From IMG/VR virus record IMGVR_UViG_3300020034_000029, positions 1 to 46,544 of that record: a stretch of 46,544 nt of DNA; one strand, written 5' to 3'. The notes below the pieces were generated by a model. It made no database searches and was not told the origin of the DNA. It was given only the letters and a program-made list of their open reading frames with translations. Numbering within the stretch: the stretch's first letter is position 1; every line of letters starts with the position of its first letter. Shown piece after piece: positions 37,829 through 46,544 of this stretch. This stretch comes from a virus. A program made the translations under genes and the position numbers.

Positions 37829-38329
37829 TTATTGCATCGGTCCCGCGTTGTTTGTACCACCGTAGGTCGTATAACCTTCGACGTTGATCGATGTGGGCAA
37901 AGCAGCATTGCCAGCAGTATTCGCCAGAATGAACACGGTTTGCTGATTGGCGCTCATGCAGAGAGGGCCTAAGTGTTCACGAGTGATCTGGTGAAGGAAC
38001 GATCCAGTAGAAGTCAAAGAAAGACCATTGATTTGATACTTAACAACACCTGCGTCGGTGATCGTGAACGAAGTCGTCGAGGAAACCTGGACGCCGATGT
38101 TCGTGAAGCAGTTGCGACCAGTGTATGTCCCGCCGCCCGAATTAATCACCGTAGGAGATCCAACGGTTAACGTGAACGTTCCGTTGCTAGTAGCAGACAC
38201 CGAACTCGCGAGGATCGTGGTTCCAGATAATGGAGCCTGACCCTGATAGAACGTTTCTTGCGGAGTCCCCGCAAAAGCCAAACCCGACAGCCCCATCAAC
38301 AGCGCAACCAGCCCTAGGTACTTTTTCAT
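37829..38329 (-). CDS. Secreted beta-rich protein
   Basis: 166 residues with GAGGAGATGAAAAA before the ATG. Signal peptide MKKYLGLVALLMGLSGLAFA cut before Gly-Thr. The mature part is rich in Ser, Thr and Gly with alternating beta strands (VQVSSTTSFTITDAGVVKYQ) and two Cys. No family is recognised. First of the exported proteins after the fibre anchor. Confidence 0.6.
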   Translation of the reverse strand: MKKYLGLVALLMGLSGLAFAGTPQETFYQGQAPLSGTTILASSVSATSNGTFTLTVGSPTVINSGGGTYTGRNCFTNIGVQVSSTTSFTITDAGVVKYQINGLSLTSTGSFLHQITREHLGPLCMSANQQTVFILANTAGNAALPTSINVEGYTTYGGTNNAGPMQ

Positions 38330-38353
38330 TTTTTCATCTCCTCTTTCATTTTT

Positions 38354-38854
38354 TTACGAAATCTGTTGTGTCGATAAAACACCGTTAACCATGATGAGCC
38401 TGTAAACGCTTCCCGTAACGACATCCGTCATCGTGAACTGACCCGTAGCAATAAGCATGTTCATCTGTTGAATTTGCATCTCAAGATTATCTAGAGCATT
38501 TTCAAGGGCGGAACGATAGTAATCCCCCTGGTTTCTGATTGAAGTGGGTTGGGTATAGGCGACGTTGCTTTGAATCGTCAGAGTGCAATCAGTTAATAAA
38601 TTTCCGCTAGGGGTAAGCCACGACTGCCCAGAATTAACAAGCGTGATGTTCCCAGCGCTGGCCGGTTCCCCCGAAGCGCTAAGCCCAGACACAAGATAAT
38701 CAGTCCCGAGGGAAAGACTTGTCAGGGGTATGCTGGGTCCAATAACGGTCACAAGAAGTTGCGAAGAATTAAAAACGGGGAAGGTAAAGGCGTACGTGTT
38801 GGTACCGCCTGTACCGGTGTATTGATCTATTCGAGGATTTGCCGCTACTACCAT
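38354..38854 (-). CDS. T7 gp17-like fibre anchor domain without a fibre body
   Basis: 166 residues. RIDQYTGTGGTNTYAFTFPV is the conserved start of T7-type tail fibres, which binds the tail adaptor and nozzle. LGTDYLVSG and SALENALDNLEMQIQQMNML (a trimerising coiled coil) follow, then a short end TGSVYRLIMVNGVLS. T7 gp17 is 553 residues, so the shaft and tip are missing here and must come from another protein. The start has no ribosome site of its own and seems coupled to a 10-codon leader peptide (38848-38880). Confidence 0.75.
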   Translation of the reverse strand: MVVAANPRIDQYTGTGGTNTYAFTFPVFNSSQLLVTVIGPSIPLTSLSLGTDYLVSGLSASGEPASAGNITLVNSGQSWLTPSGNLLTDCTLTIQSNVAYTQPTSIRNQGDYYRSALENALDNLEMQIQQMNMLIATGQFTMTDVVTGSVYRLIMVNGVLSTQQIS

Positions 38855-38880
38855 GGGGAGAGTTTACCGTTTCTATTCAT
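38848..38880 (-). CDS. Ten-codon leader peptide coupled to the fibre anchor gene
   Basis: The frame encodes MNRNGKLSPW and ends with TAG inside the start of the fibre anchor gene (CCATGGTAG). AGGGGG lies 6 nt before its ATG, while the anchor ATG has no ribosome site nearby. Ribosomes stopping at the TAG would be placed to restart at the overlapping ATG. This is inferred from position; no family is implied. Confidence 0.45.
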   Translation of the reverse strand: MNRNGKLSPW

Positions 38881-38898
38881 AATAGACCCCCTAAAAAT

Positions 38899-38917
38899 GA
38901 GGAAAAATGAGGAAAAT
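38899..38917 (-). promoter_or_regulatory. 19-nt element ahead of the fibre anchor gene, repeated at 12114
   Basis: Exact second copy of ATTTTCCTCATTTTTCCTC (minus strand), between the stop of the giant internal virion gene and the leader peptide of the fibre anchor. A further TTTTTA follows, so the two TTTTCCTC-like units have a third partial match. The same orientation relative to late genes at both sites suggests a shared late control element. Confidence 0.5.
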
Positions 38918-41900
38918 TAATGCGTGTTCTTAGATCCTGTAATTACACTGATCATCCCAGTCAATGGGTTGTCATGCGGTTCTTCTTCGCTCATCCAATT
39001 ATTCAGTCGCATCGAGGACTGGACAAGCTGGCGCGTCGGTATGCCGCGGGTGTACCCGATTGACATAACGAAGTCTGAAAAATCCTTCTTTGTCCACTCC
39101 GATTCGTCACCCGTAATCGCATCGCCTATTGGATTTTTAACCGTTAAGTTCCTGGCTGTTTTAAGAATAGTAGCGACTGCTTCTTCCGTCGGTGAAATCT
39201 CGTATTTACCGCGCTCAAAGAAATTGACAGCCTCGCGCGTGATGGGCATGTACTCTAGCGGGGCGACGCCGATTGTCTTAGCCGCCCATCCTTCCCAGGA
39301 ATCCTCGTCCTGTGGACCTCTACCGCTGGCCAATTCAGCGAATATCGCTGGCAGAAACCAGTTCATCATTACAACGCCAACGAGTTTGCCGATATTTTTA
39401 TCTGCTCTGAAATCTCGGTAGCCTTTCATCATTTGGTTATCGATAACGCTCAGCATCGATGAGAACATGGACATCATCCTAAGCGCTTGGTTGTTAGACC
39501 CCTGGAATGGTGACATATCCTTAGCCGCACCTGAACCCTTAATATCTCTGACGGTACGCGCCGCATAAGAAACCGCCGCCCTCTCATCCAAGGCATCGAT
39601 CCCCTTGACCTTTCCTTCCATGGCCTTGAAATACGAGCCGTACCAGATAGGACCGCCGATGGCCATGTCCATCAATCGCATCGGCAACCACATATCTTTT
39701 AATTCTAAAGGGGACATCGCTTTCATTTCTGATATCAAACCTGGCTTCTCATTGACAAGGTTAAACATCCCCTCAGCTGCTCTGATATCACGATTTCCGG
39801 CATCTTCCCACCGTGACCGCATAGACTCGTCTTTTTCAAACATGAATTTGAATGCAGCAGGTGCATTAGAAAACTCAGAAAATCCTCGTCGTAAATAGTC
39901 CATTCCTTGAGTCAATCCAATATCCTCACCTAATGCCCTGACTGCTGGCGGCAAGCTGGCGATATCGTTCAACGCAGAAGTAAGTTTCAGTCCAAGTTCC
40001 GCGACTGTCATATTAGACTGAACCTTTCTAAGAATTGCCAAAGGCCCCAGAGGGTCCCATTCTCGCGTTCCAGCGATCCTCTTGAGCCATGGGTTCAGTT
40101 GCTTATAGACTGCCTTCCCAAATCCGGCTTGCATATTTTGCTGGATATCCGGGTCGTTGATTAGCTTGTAATTATCTATCGTAGGCTTCCGGTAAGCGAG
40201 ATCATGGATCACATCGAAAACATGGTTAGTGAGGACGGAGAATTTAAGCGATGGCGCTTGATCGCCGCCGCCGATACGAGCCTTTGTCCAATTGTGTTTC
40301 GTGGCTGTATTCCCGGCATAGGAAGCGAACATCTCTTTGATATCCGCATCCTCGCCCAATGCAGCGGTTCTAAACGAAACATTGCGATCATAGATCAACG
40401 GAAAGTAACCGCCCTCGAGATGGTGCTTAGATCCATCAGCCAACGTTACATCAAGCGGCCTGCCCTCAACCTTCTCCGGTGGAAGACCATTAAGTTCCCG
40501 TTCTTGCTTAGAAATCTGCGGCCAATAGGAATCGATGAAATCCCAGATCTTCTGGGCAATCTCAACGTCGCGCGGTTCTAAGCGCTTCCAGATCCCGCGT
40601 AACTGCCCCTCTGTCATCTTGTACCCGCGCAACATCTGCTGCATATTCCCTTCGTTGCCACCGTGGAGGAGGGTCATAATCATTTCCATCTTGTTCATGT
40701 TTGGCGAAAGACCAGATCCTTCAAGCTCAGGGATGTAAGTCACTTTTCCGAAACGGGCCTTTTCAACCTTGGAATAGACCGAGAAAATATCGTTTAAACT
40801 TTGACGGCTTTTCCTGAGTTCAGCGTTCTGGAAATTCTCAGCGAGATTCATCGGCTCGAATAACGTTTCGTGGAGGCCCGTTTGATTGAACAACGGTTCT
40901 AGGCGCGTACGCCAAGCTCCAAACGTATTCAGATCACCTTTGATTTTGTCGACGAAGCTAGGATGCAGCTCATAAGGTTTATTCAATTTCTCGGGAGTCA
41001 GATCGTATCGCTTTGTTAGATTTTCAATGATCCCCATCTTCGTTTCGTCGTAGGTGCGTTCTTTAACCGAGGCCAAAAGCTTGTTCTTTAATGACGCCAG
41101 GTGAGCGATGTTCCGCATCGAATTAACCGTATCGCGAAGTTCATCGTTACTCAGTTCCCGCCAGGATTTCTTTCCAGCTGCTTCAAGCAAATCGGGAGGA
41201 ACGATAGGATTAAATCCGGCTTCGTTTTGCTCCTGAATCCATTCCCGAAGGCCTTGTTTCTTGGCTAGTCCCTTTAGAGTAGTCGGTCCAAAATCGAAAG
41301 CATCATGGATTGCATCGAACTGTTCTAAATATGATCCGCCAGCCTTACCAATCCTCTGTCGAAACGAATCGTTTTCGGCCCTACGCGCAAAGGCAATGTC
41401 TTTCGCAGACTGTTCCTTGGCGTTAACCGCTGCCCGGTAAAGCTCATGGTTCAGCAGCTCCGCCTGCTTCGATTCAAAAGCTTTCTCAAAATCTCCTCGA
41501 AGGAAATGCTCTTGCGCTTCCCGGCTGGCTACCGACTCCGCGCGGAGGTATAGGCTCGGTAATGTCTGGGCCGTTGTTTTCTCGCCAACCATTTTTTCAG
41601 CATCAGCGCGTACTTCTTTGATCGACGGGATGCGACGTCCGATAGATTTAATGAGTCCTTTAAATGCAGCGAAATCGTTAGAGGCTAGGTGTTCCAGTTC
41701 TAGACGTAGAACCTGAGAGCGCTTCTCGTTGTGAACCATTTCCATCGCATCGGACATGAGATCTGGCGCTGTCCCAAACATACTTCTGGCTTCCGGGTGA
41801 CGCTGCATCATCCGCTGATCTGTTTCTTCGCTAATCCATTCCGATCTCTTAGGGGTTGTCTTGAGCGCATATAAAAGCTCAGAACCAGAATTGAAACCCA

Positions 41901-44283
41901 GAATCGTAGCTGCTTCGTCAGGAGTAAGACCGCCTTCTTCTGCGGTCATACCGCGAAGGGATCTCCTATCGATGTCCGGGTGATTTTCTTCAATAAACTT
42001 GCTGTTTAGTTTTATCGGTTTAAGTTGCTTAACGATTTCGGGAACAAACTCCTCAGCGCTTAATGGCTTGCTAGGTTTTTTGATATTCCGTAGCTTGACG
42101 AATATATCCTCGTTTGGCCCAAGCAATCCCTTTTCTCTGGCCTCTTGGACAACCTCGTCATACCCGCGCCCGGATTCATTTTTCATCCACAGAGGAATCT
42201 GTCTTAACTCTCCGGCCACGTCCTCTGATTTTTTAATCCCAGTTTTTAGGATCTCGCGCCAAGCCTCATATTCGGCTAACTTCGCACGATAGACTTCGTG
42301 CTCCGTCTTAGCCATGGCCTCGGAAGCTTCTTTGGTCTCTATCGGTTTACCCAGGATTTCTTTGGCGACAAACTCTTTATGGTTCCAAGACTCTTTCTCC
42401 ACCTGGCTTTCAACGGAGTCTCTTTCAGATAACCATGAGGCTGATTTTTGGCGGATCTCTTGGTCTGTAATTTTACGGACGATTTCTTCTTTAACGTCCA
42501 GATGCGCCTGATCAATCGCCTGTTTATACCTGGCTGCTTTCTCCGGCTTCATGCCCAAAGCTTCGGGGTCAGAGAATAACGGAGCCATGCCCTGTTTATC
42601 TTTGGCCTGCTGAACGGCTACTTCCTCTGGCGCGGGAGGAACAATCTCGTTTTTAATCGTCGCTTCCGATTGCTCCTTCTCAAGTTCAGCCTGAATCTTA
42701 AAAGCTTTCCCGGCCTCATCGGCATTCATCGCCAAGGGCTCAGAGCGTAGGTGATCACTGAAAAATTCGTTATGTTCAGTTGGAGCTATCTTCGCGGCAT
42801 ACCTGGACGCTGGTAGTTGAATATCTGTTCCTGTTCGCAAGGCTTCGTCATAGCCTTTGATATCACCAGCCACTTCCAGAAACGCCGCCCTAGGATCGAC
42901 TTTCTGTTTCTGCCAATAGTCCTGCCACTGTTCCAAGGGGATGAACACGTCGCTCTGCGGTGCTACACGCGACATCAGATTATCGACCTGTTCGGGCGCG
43001 ATCTCCGCGATCTTGGTGCCTTCAAGCACTTTCCCGATATTCTTCCAGCCCTGGGCATTATTGACCGCCTGGTTGTGCTGCTGGATGTAATAGAGTTCTT
43101 TGGCCTTCATGGACCCGGTATAGTTCCGATAATCTGATACACCACCCGATATCCCAGGAATACCACCGAAAACCATACCCGTAACGGTCCCGCTTCCGGC
43201 TGATTTAACAGCTGCTTTCAGATCTTCGGGAGGTAATATACGCGAGAGAATCGCCATAGGGGAAGCGGTCTCAAGGGAGCCATCAGATTTCATTTCAGCT
43301 AACCGACCAGACGCGGAATGAATGAGCGAACCCACTCCACTAAACCCGCCCATCGTTAAACCCATTTCGCCAACTTGGGCAGCGAACTTTTTCATTACAG
43401 GAAATAGAGCCGGACTTTCGATCATGGACATCAGACCGTCTTTGCCGATCATGTTAAGACCTGGCATCTTCTTAACCCATCGGCCAACTGGAAGCGTAAA
43501 CAGGAGACCGTTCCCTACTCCAGACAGAAGCGCAAATCCACGCGCCTCGTTATCGGTCATCTTCGGATTGCCCTGTTCATCCTTACGAGAAGCGAAATCC
43601 GCATAGGCGTTTCCAAACTCAAGAGTCCCGAAGGCGGCAGCAATCGCGGGGGTAGCTGGCACCTTAGCCATGGTCGCCAGAGCCCCAGCACCTACAGCGC
43701 CAGCGAGTTGCGGAACCGCCTCTACCGCCTGCCCGAAAACGCCAGAAACGGTTCCTGGCGCTGGCATATTCAAATCAGTCTGCAAGCGTTTATCGATGTG
43801 TTCTAAGCGCTGGTCATTATCTGGTGATGCGAATCCAACACCTTTTAAGGCCCATCTCACAGATCGTTCGGTATCCAAAACGCCACGCTCGGCCTGATTC
43901 TTCATGTACTTAAATTGACGTTCTACAAATCCCAGGCTTTTTATATCCTGGCCAACAACGGCGGCGTGGTGTGGGTCTTCGCTGATGTACGACGTAACGC
44001 CCGGGTGTTGTTCTGTGAACTCAGGTGTAATGGTTGAATTATCGACCTGAGTCTGAACCTTATCGGCGTTACGAGAAATGAAATCAGTCGGGAGGTTAGT
44101 GGTGTTTTTTAAGCGAAGAACTTTTGCAGCGGCATCTGGGGCAATGCCATTAGAAAGCCTGACGGATGATTTAGCCGGTCCAGAATCGTCAGCGGTTAAT
44201 AGATCAGCCGTTGTAGAAGCGCTGGTAGATGGCGCCGGAGCATCGTCGGCTACTTCGTCTAGGATATCTGTAACACTACTCAC
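38917..44283 (-). CDS. Giant internal virion protein (T7 gp16-like), polyvalent
   Basis: 1788 residues, the last of three internal virion proteins by gene order. Ala/Gly-rich hydrophobic segments near residues 180-380 (VPQLAGAVGAGALATMAKVP) could insert into membranes. Long charged helical regions follow (about 520-1200). The region with WPQISKQERELNGLPPEKVE, GGYFPLIYDRN resembles the large polyvalent protein-associated domains of giant phage proteins. No lysozyme-type motif is evident. It probably leaves the head with the DNA and helps form the transenvelope channel. The 5' end overlaps the upstream gene by 8 nt. Confidence 0.75.
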   Translation of the reverse strand: MSSVTDILDEVADDAPAPSTSASTTADLLTADDSGPAKSSVRLSNGIAPDAAAKVLRLKNTTNLPTDFISRNADKVQTQVDNSTITPEFTEQHPGVTSYISEDPHHAAVVGQDIKSLGFVERQFKYMKNQAERGVLDTERSVRWALKGVGFASPDNDQRLEHIDKRLQTDLNMPAPGTVSGVFGQAVEAVPQLAGAVGAGALATMAKVPATPAIAAAFGTLEFGNAYADFASRKDEQGNPKMTDNEARGFALLSGVGNGLLFTLPVGRWVKKMPGLNMIGKDGLMSMIESPALFPVMKKFAAQVGEMGLTMGGFSGVGSLIHSASGRLAEMKSDGSLETASPMAILSRILPPEDLKAAVKSAGSGTVTGMVFGGIPGISGGVSDYRNYTGSMKAKELYYIQQHNQAVNNAQGWKNIGKVLEGTKIAEIAPEQVDNLMSRVAPQSDVFIPLEQWQDYWQKQKVDPRAAFLEVAGDIKGYDEALRTGTDIQLPASRYAAKIAPTEHNEFFSDHLRSEPLAMNADEAGKAFKIQAELEKEQSEATIKNEIVPPAPEEVAVQQAKDKQGMAPLFSDPEALGMKPEKAARYKQAIDQAHLDVKEEIVRKITDQEIRQKSASWLSERDSVESQVEKESWNHKEFVAKEILGKPIETKEASEAMAKTEHEVYRAKLAEYEAWREILKTGIKKSEDVAGELRQIPLWMKNESGRGYDEVVQEAREKGLLGPNEDIFVKLRNIKKPSKPLSAEEFVPEIVKQLKPIKLNSKFIEENHPDIDRRSLRGMTAEEGGLTPDEAATILGFNSGSELLYALKTTPKRSEWISEETDQRMMQRHPEARSMFGTAPDLMSDAMEMVHNEKRSQVLRLELEHLASNDFAAFKGLIKSIGRRIPSIKEVRADAEKMVGEKTTAQTLPSLYLRAESVASREAQEHFLRGDFEKAFESKQAELLNHELYRAAVNAKEQSAKDIAFARRAENDSFRQRIGKAGGSYLEQFDAIHDAFDFGPTTLKGLAKKQGLREWIQEQNEAGFNPIVPPDLLEAAGKKSWRELSNDELRDTVNSMRNIAHLASLKNKLLASVKERTYDETKMGIIENLTKRYDLTPEKLNKPYELHPSFVDKIKGDLNTFGAWRTRLEPLFNQTGLHETLFEPMNLAENFQNAELRKSRQSLNDIFSVYSKVEKARFGKVTYIPELEGSGLSPNMNKMEMIMTLLHGGNEGNMQQMLRGYKMTEGQLRGIWKRLEPRDVEIAQKIWDFIDSYWPQISKQERELNGLPPEKVEGRPLDVTLADGSKHHLEGGYFPLIYDRNVSFRTAALGEDADIKEMFASYAGNTATKHNWTKARIGGGDQAPSLKFSVLTNHVFDVIHDLAYRKPTIDNYKLINDPDIQQNMQAGFGKAVYKQLNPWLKRIAGTREWDPLGPLAILRKVQSNMTVAELGLKLTSALNDIASLPPAVRALGEDIGLTQGMDYLRRGFSEFSNAPAAFKFMFEKDESMRSRWEDAGNRDIRAAEGMFNLVNEKPGLISEMKAMSPLELKDMWLPMRLMDMAIGGPIWYGSYFKAMEGKVKGIDALDERAAVSYAARTVRDIKGSGAAKDMSPFQGSNNQALRMMSMFSSMLSVIDNQMMKGYRDFRADKNIGKLVGVVMMNWFLPAIFAELASGRGPQDEDSWEGWAAKTIGVAPLEYMPITREAVNFFERGKYEISPTEEAVATILKTARNLTVKNPIGDAITGDESEWTKKDFSDFVMSIGYTRGIPTRQLVQSSMRLNNWMSEEEPHDNPLTGMISVITGSKNTH

Positions 44284-46003
44284 TCAAAGCCTTTATAGCG
44301 CTTTCTTTGTCCTTTTGCTGAAGGAAGAAATACGCTCGTTGTACTTGTTCTGGCGTTGCTTTAACGCCACGCTTACCTGCGAAGGAGAGAATCTTTTGTT
44401 TGTCCTCGGCTGGAATATCTTCATAAGGAGTCGTAACAACGGTTTTTCCACCATACGGAAGGATGCCAAGGAAGGATTTCTGGCCCATTTTAGAAATAAC
44501 CAAACTATCGATAACTTGTTGCGTCTCTTCCTGCGTTGCTTTTCGTTTACCACCGAGTTTAGTCGTTTCATAATTTAAGATGGCCTGCTGAGCTACGTCA
44601 GCCCAAGCGTGATATTCTTTCGCGCGATCTCCTTTTAGCTTCGTTGGATCATGCGACGGCTTTCGTGGGTCACCAGGAGTTAGACCGGCTACGTTCGTCA
44701 TCCTGGCAGCATCTGCGATCATGTGCGATTGCTGAGTGTTGAGATAGGAATCCACGCTATTCGACTGCGCCTGGTTCCACAGCTTAACGGCTTTCTCGCG
44801 GTCAGCTGGTTTAAACTCGGGCAGATAGGTCATCTGCAAATCTTGAGAGGTTATTCCCTTGAGTTGCGTCGGAGTCATCAAACTAAACTCCGTCCACTTC
44901 TGAGCGTTCGTTTCGTTATTGAATGCAAGCTTCTTTAAAATCTCTTGATTCGATGGAAGCAATTGCGACCAAAGCATCGGTGGGACAGTCTCGCGCAAAG
45001 CGATAGGTTTGTTCGGCGGCGCGTTCTTGACCAATCCCCAGGCCTGCTGGAATTTATCGTTTTGATCTGCTTCCTGAACCGCCACTTTATCGGACTGTAA
45101 CTGGCGAAGTTTTTGCTTCGTCATTTCCTGAACTTCAGGGTTATCTATTTTGTCAGCCTCTTTAAAAGCGTTCGACAAATTACCGTCTGCCTTTTTCCAG
45201 ATTTCAACAGAGGCACGCGCTGAACGGTGACGAATGTTTCCCTCGTTCAAAGCGACGGCTACTTTCTCTTGCATGGCCGGGCTCATGGAATCTTTGTTCG
45301 CCTGAAAATATGTATCCGCTGAATCATCATTCTGGAATTTGAGCATGCCATCGATAACCGATGCGTGCATCTTATCGTTTGCGTCTTGAATAAATTGGGT
45401 AGTCTGTTCAGGGTCCAGTCGGTTTCGTTCCGCAAATGCTTTGGCATTTTCATTAACAGTCTGGAACCCGAGAGCCAATACCTCCGGGTTTCCGTGGGCC
45501 ATCGCAACAAGCCCCTGCTGATTGGCCAAAAGTGACTCATAGGATTTGGCGTCATGGTCAGCTAACTCCTTGTCCACATGTCCCATCATCGTGGTATTGG
45601 TCGCGGCAGCATGGGCGTGAGCCCATCGATTAAACGAGCCTATCTGTTCATCGCCATGCAAATTCTGGGAAATTTCGTTCATTCCCTTTTGCAGCGTTTT
45701 CATGCCGTCTTTATGAGCTTGCAGCGCATTGGTCCCGCGACTGGTCAATACGCCTGTCTGTGGGTTATACAGAACATCGGTCGTCAATTTAGAGGCATTG
45801 GCCTGAGCTTCCTCGATAGCGGTTTGGTCCTGGCGGGTCTTCTCTACGATGGCAATGCTTGCCGTATCGCTAGCAATCTTTTGGACCTCATGGTCTACTT
45901 CTTGTGGTCCGCGGCCACCACCAAACGTCGTATCGTTAGCCGCTTCGGATACGCGGAAGTTTGGAAGCGATTGTTCTTGAACGTCTGGAGCCGTGATAGC
46001 CAT
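44276..46003 (-). CDS. Internal virion protein, T7 gp15-like
   Basis: 575 residues, almost wholly helical and charged. The segments TSRGTNALQAHKDGMKTLQK, NNTTM-like AATNTTMMGHVDKELADHD and RRKATQEETQQVID are typical for the mid-sized podoviral internal core protein. It starts 2 nt after the stop of the gp14-like gene (TAACCATG) and overlaps the next gene by 8 nt. Order and size match the gp14, gp15, gp16 cluster. In T7 the equivalent protein forms part of the DNA-ejection tube. Confidence 0.78.
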   Translation of the reverse strand: MAITAPDVQEQSLPNFRVSEAANDTTFGGGRGPQEVDHEVQKIASDTASIAIVEKTRQDQTAIEEAQANASKLTTDVLYNPQTGVLTSRGTNALQAHKDGMKTLQKGMNEISQNLHGDEQIGSFNRWAHAHAAATNTTMMGHVDKELADHDAKSYESLLANQQGLVAMAHGNPEVLALGFQTVNENAKAFAERNRLDPEQTTQFIQDANDKMHASVIDGMLKFQNDDSADTYFQANKDSMSPAMQEKVAVALNEGNIRHRSARASVEIWKKADGNLSNAFKEADKIDNPEVQEMTKQKLRQLQSDKVAVQEADQNDKFQQAWGLVKNAPPNKPIALRETVPPMLWSQLLPSNQEILKKLAFNNETNAQKWTEFSLMTPTQLKGITSQDLQMTYLPEFKPADREKAVKLWNQAQSNSVDSYLNTQQSHMIADAARMTNVAGLTPGDPRKPSHDPTKLKGDRAKEYHAWADVAQQAILNYETTKLGGKRKATQEETQQVIDSLVISKMGQKSFLGILPYGGKTVVTTPYEDIPAEDKQKILSFAGKRGVKATPEQVQRAYFFLQQKDKESAIKALSE

Positions 46004-46005
46004 GG

Positions 46006-46544
46006 TTAGTTGGTATCCAAGTTGAAGGGCAAGCGATTACCGCCTGCGCCGTATATTTTGCTTCGCGTGTAAATTCCAAGTGGGCCTGAAACGGCCCTAA
46101 GTCCACCCGTTAATAGCGACTGGTCAGCCTCAGCGGTCGCGGTCAACTTAGCGAACTGCCCCTTAAATCCGCTTTCAATGGCTTCCGTTTCATACCCCCA
46201 TGCCTGACGCGCTGCGTTGTTCCTGATCGTTAATTCGTCCGTAGCGCCGGCATTTGCAATTGAACTTCTTACAACCCTCGAAGATCCGCTGTTGACATCT
46301 ATCCCCGACGCGCCTTGCTGTGCTCTCACAGCGCCGAGAACTGAGCGGGTCTCTAAATTCTTCTTGGAGGCCAGCGCATTCCCCGCGTCGATCGCTTGCT
46401 TAGCTTGCAGTCGAGCGATGGTAGCATTCGTTCTCGCAATGCTCTCCTCGTAAGCGCCTTTAGCCCTGGCCGAAGAAACCGCACCAAAGGTTGTCGCGAT
46501 AGCGCTGAGGCTCGATAACCCCATGGATAGATAGAGGTTCGTCG
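46006..46544 (-). CDS. Internal virion protein, T7 gp14-like (C-terminal part; starts at 264)
   Basis: Continuation of the frame at 1-264 across the circular junction; the window edge cuts its 5' end, and an internal Met at 46524 is not the true start. Residues include SARAKGAYEESIARTNATIA, QQGASGIDVNSGS and LTIRNNAARQAWGYETEAIE, which are typical for small podoviral internal virion proteins. The joined protein has 214 residues. It is followed by the gp15-like gene after 2 nt. Confidence 0.78.
   Translation of the reverse strand, partial: TNLYLSMGLSSLSAIATTFGAVSSARAKGAYEESIARTNATIARLQAKQAIDAGNALASKKNLETRSVLGAVRAQQGASGIDVNSGSSRVVRSSIANAGATDELTIRNNAARQAWGYETEAIESGFKGQFAKLTATAEADQSLLTGGLRAVSGPLGIYTRSKIYGAGGNRLPFNLDTN
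46387..46544. repeat. Terminal redundancy of circular assembly, right copy
   Basis: Second copy of bases 1-158, with C at 46513 in place of A at 127. The overlap should be removed once to obtain the unit genome of about 46,386 bp. Confidence 0.95.

Noticed and set aside
42817-43137. Rightward frames opposite the giant internal virion gene
   Set aside because: Typical antisense shadows of a long gene; no ribosome sites or domains.
1-46544. Diversity-generating retroelement, CRISPR array, tRNA genes, integrase
   Set aside because: I looked for reverse transcriptase motifs, evenly spaced repeats, tRNA cloverleaf ends and recombinase signatures and saw none; a tRNA scan and repeat search would settle it.

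Overview
The window is a complete, circularly closed podovirus-type phage genome of about 46,386 bp. Bases 1-158 are repeated at 46387-46544 with one mismatch, so the contig closes on itself and one virion gene is split across the ends. The capsid genes resemble those of Bordetella phage BPP-1 (Bbp16-like cement, Bbp17-like major capsid, Bbp19-like protein), followed by T7-like tail-tube and internal virion proteins. There is no integrase, RNA polymerase, DNA polymerase, reverse transcriptase, tRNA gene or CRISPR array. Near-consensus sigma70-type promoters, lipoprotein signals and an outer-membrane-type beta protein point to a Gram-negative host that supplies both polymerases. The host cannot be named from sequence alone; the secreted and adhesin-like proteins look environmental.

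Layout. A divergent promoter region at 16546-16613 splits the genome. Rightward (16614-28510) lies an early operon of about 45 mostly tiny genes, many joined by ATGA overlaps. It contains a ribbon-helix-helix protein, small membrane proteins, lipoproteins, zinc-knuckle microproteins, a YqaJ-type exonuclease with a RecT annealase, a candidate Acb2/Tad1-like anti-defence protein, a YopX-like protein and internally duplicated cassettes. Leftward from 16545 run an SF2 helicase, a small gene, a VRR-NUC nuclease and a degenerate TOPRIM-VapE helicase. An AT-rich region with GACACTT iterons (12903-13087) follows and is a candidate replication origin. Three small genes lead to packaging: TerS, TerL, a GNAT protein, a small virion protein and the portal. 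Then come Bbp19-like, scaffold, major capsid, cement, two paralogous small proteins, adaptor, tail nozzle and, across the contig ends, three internal virion proteins of 214, 575 and 1788 residues.

The far late region (38.9 to 28.5 kb, leftward) starts with a T7-fibre-type anchor protein lacking a fibre body. It continues with seven proteins carrying Sec-type signal peptides, interspersed with the lysis genes. These seven include two with tail-fibre-like sequence, a 964-residue IPT plus GH123/DUF4091-like protein, a cohesin-like protein and an outer-membrane-like protein. The lysis genes are an M15 endolysin, two holin-like membrane proteins and a zinc ribbon. Leftward and rightward transcription converge at 28.5 kb, where both stop codons sit in one hairpin.

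Working model (inference): host RNA polymerase starts both early operons. The TOPRIM-VapE and SF2 helicases open the iteron origin, host polymerase copies DNA, and RecT/YqaJ recombine it. Late genes then build a BPP-1-like capsid with a T7-like tail, while a group of exported proteins changes the host envelope or surroundings before lysis.
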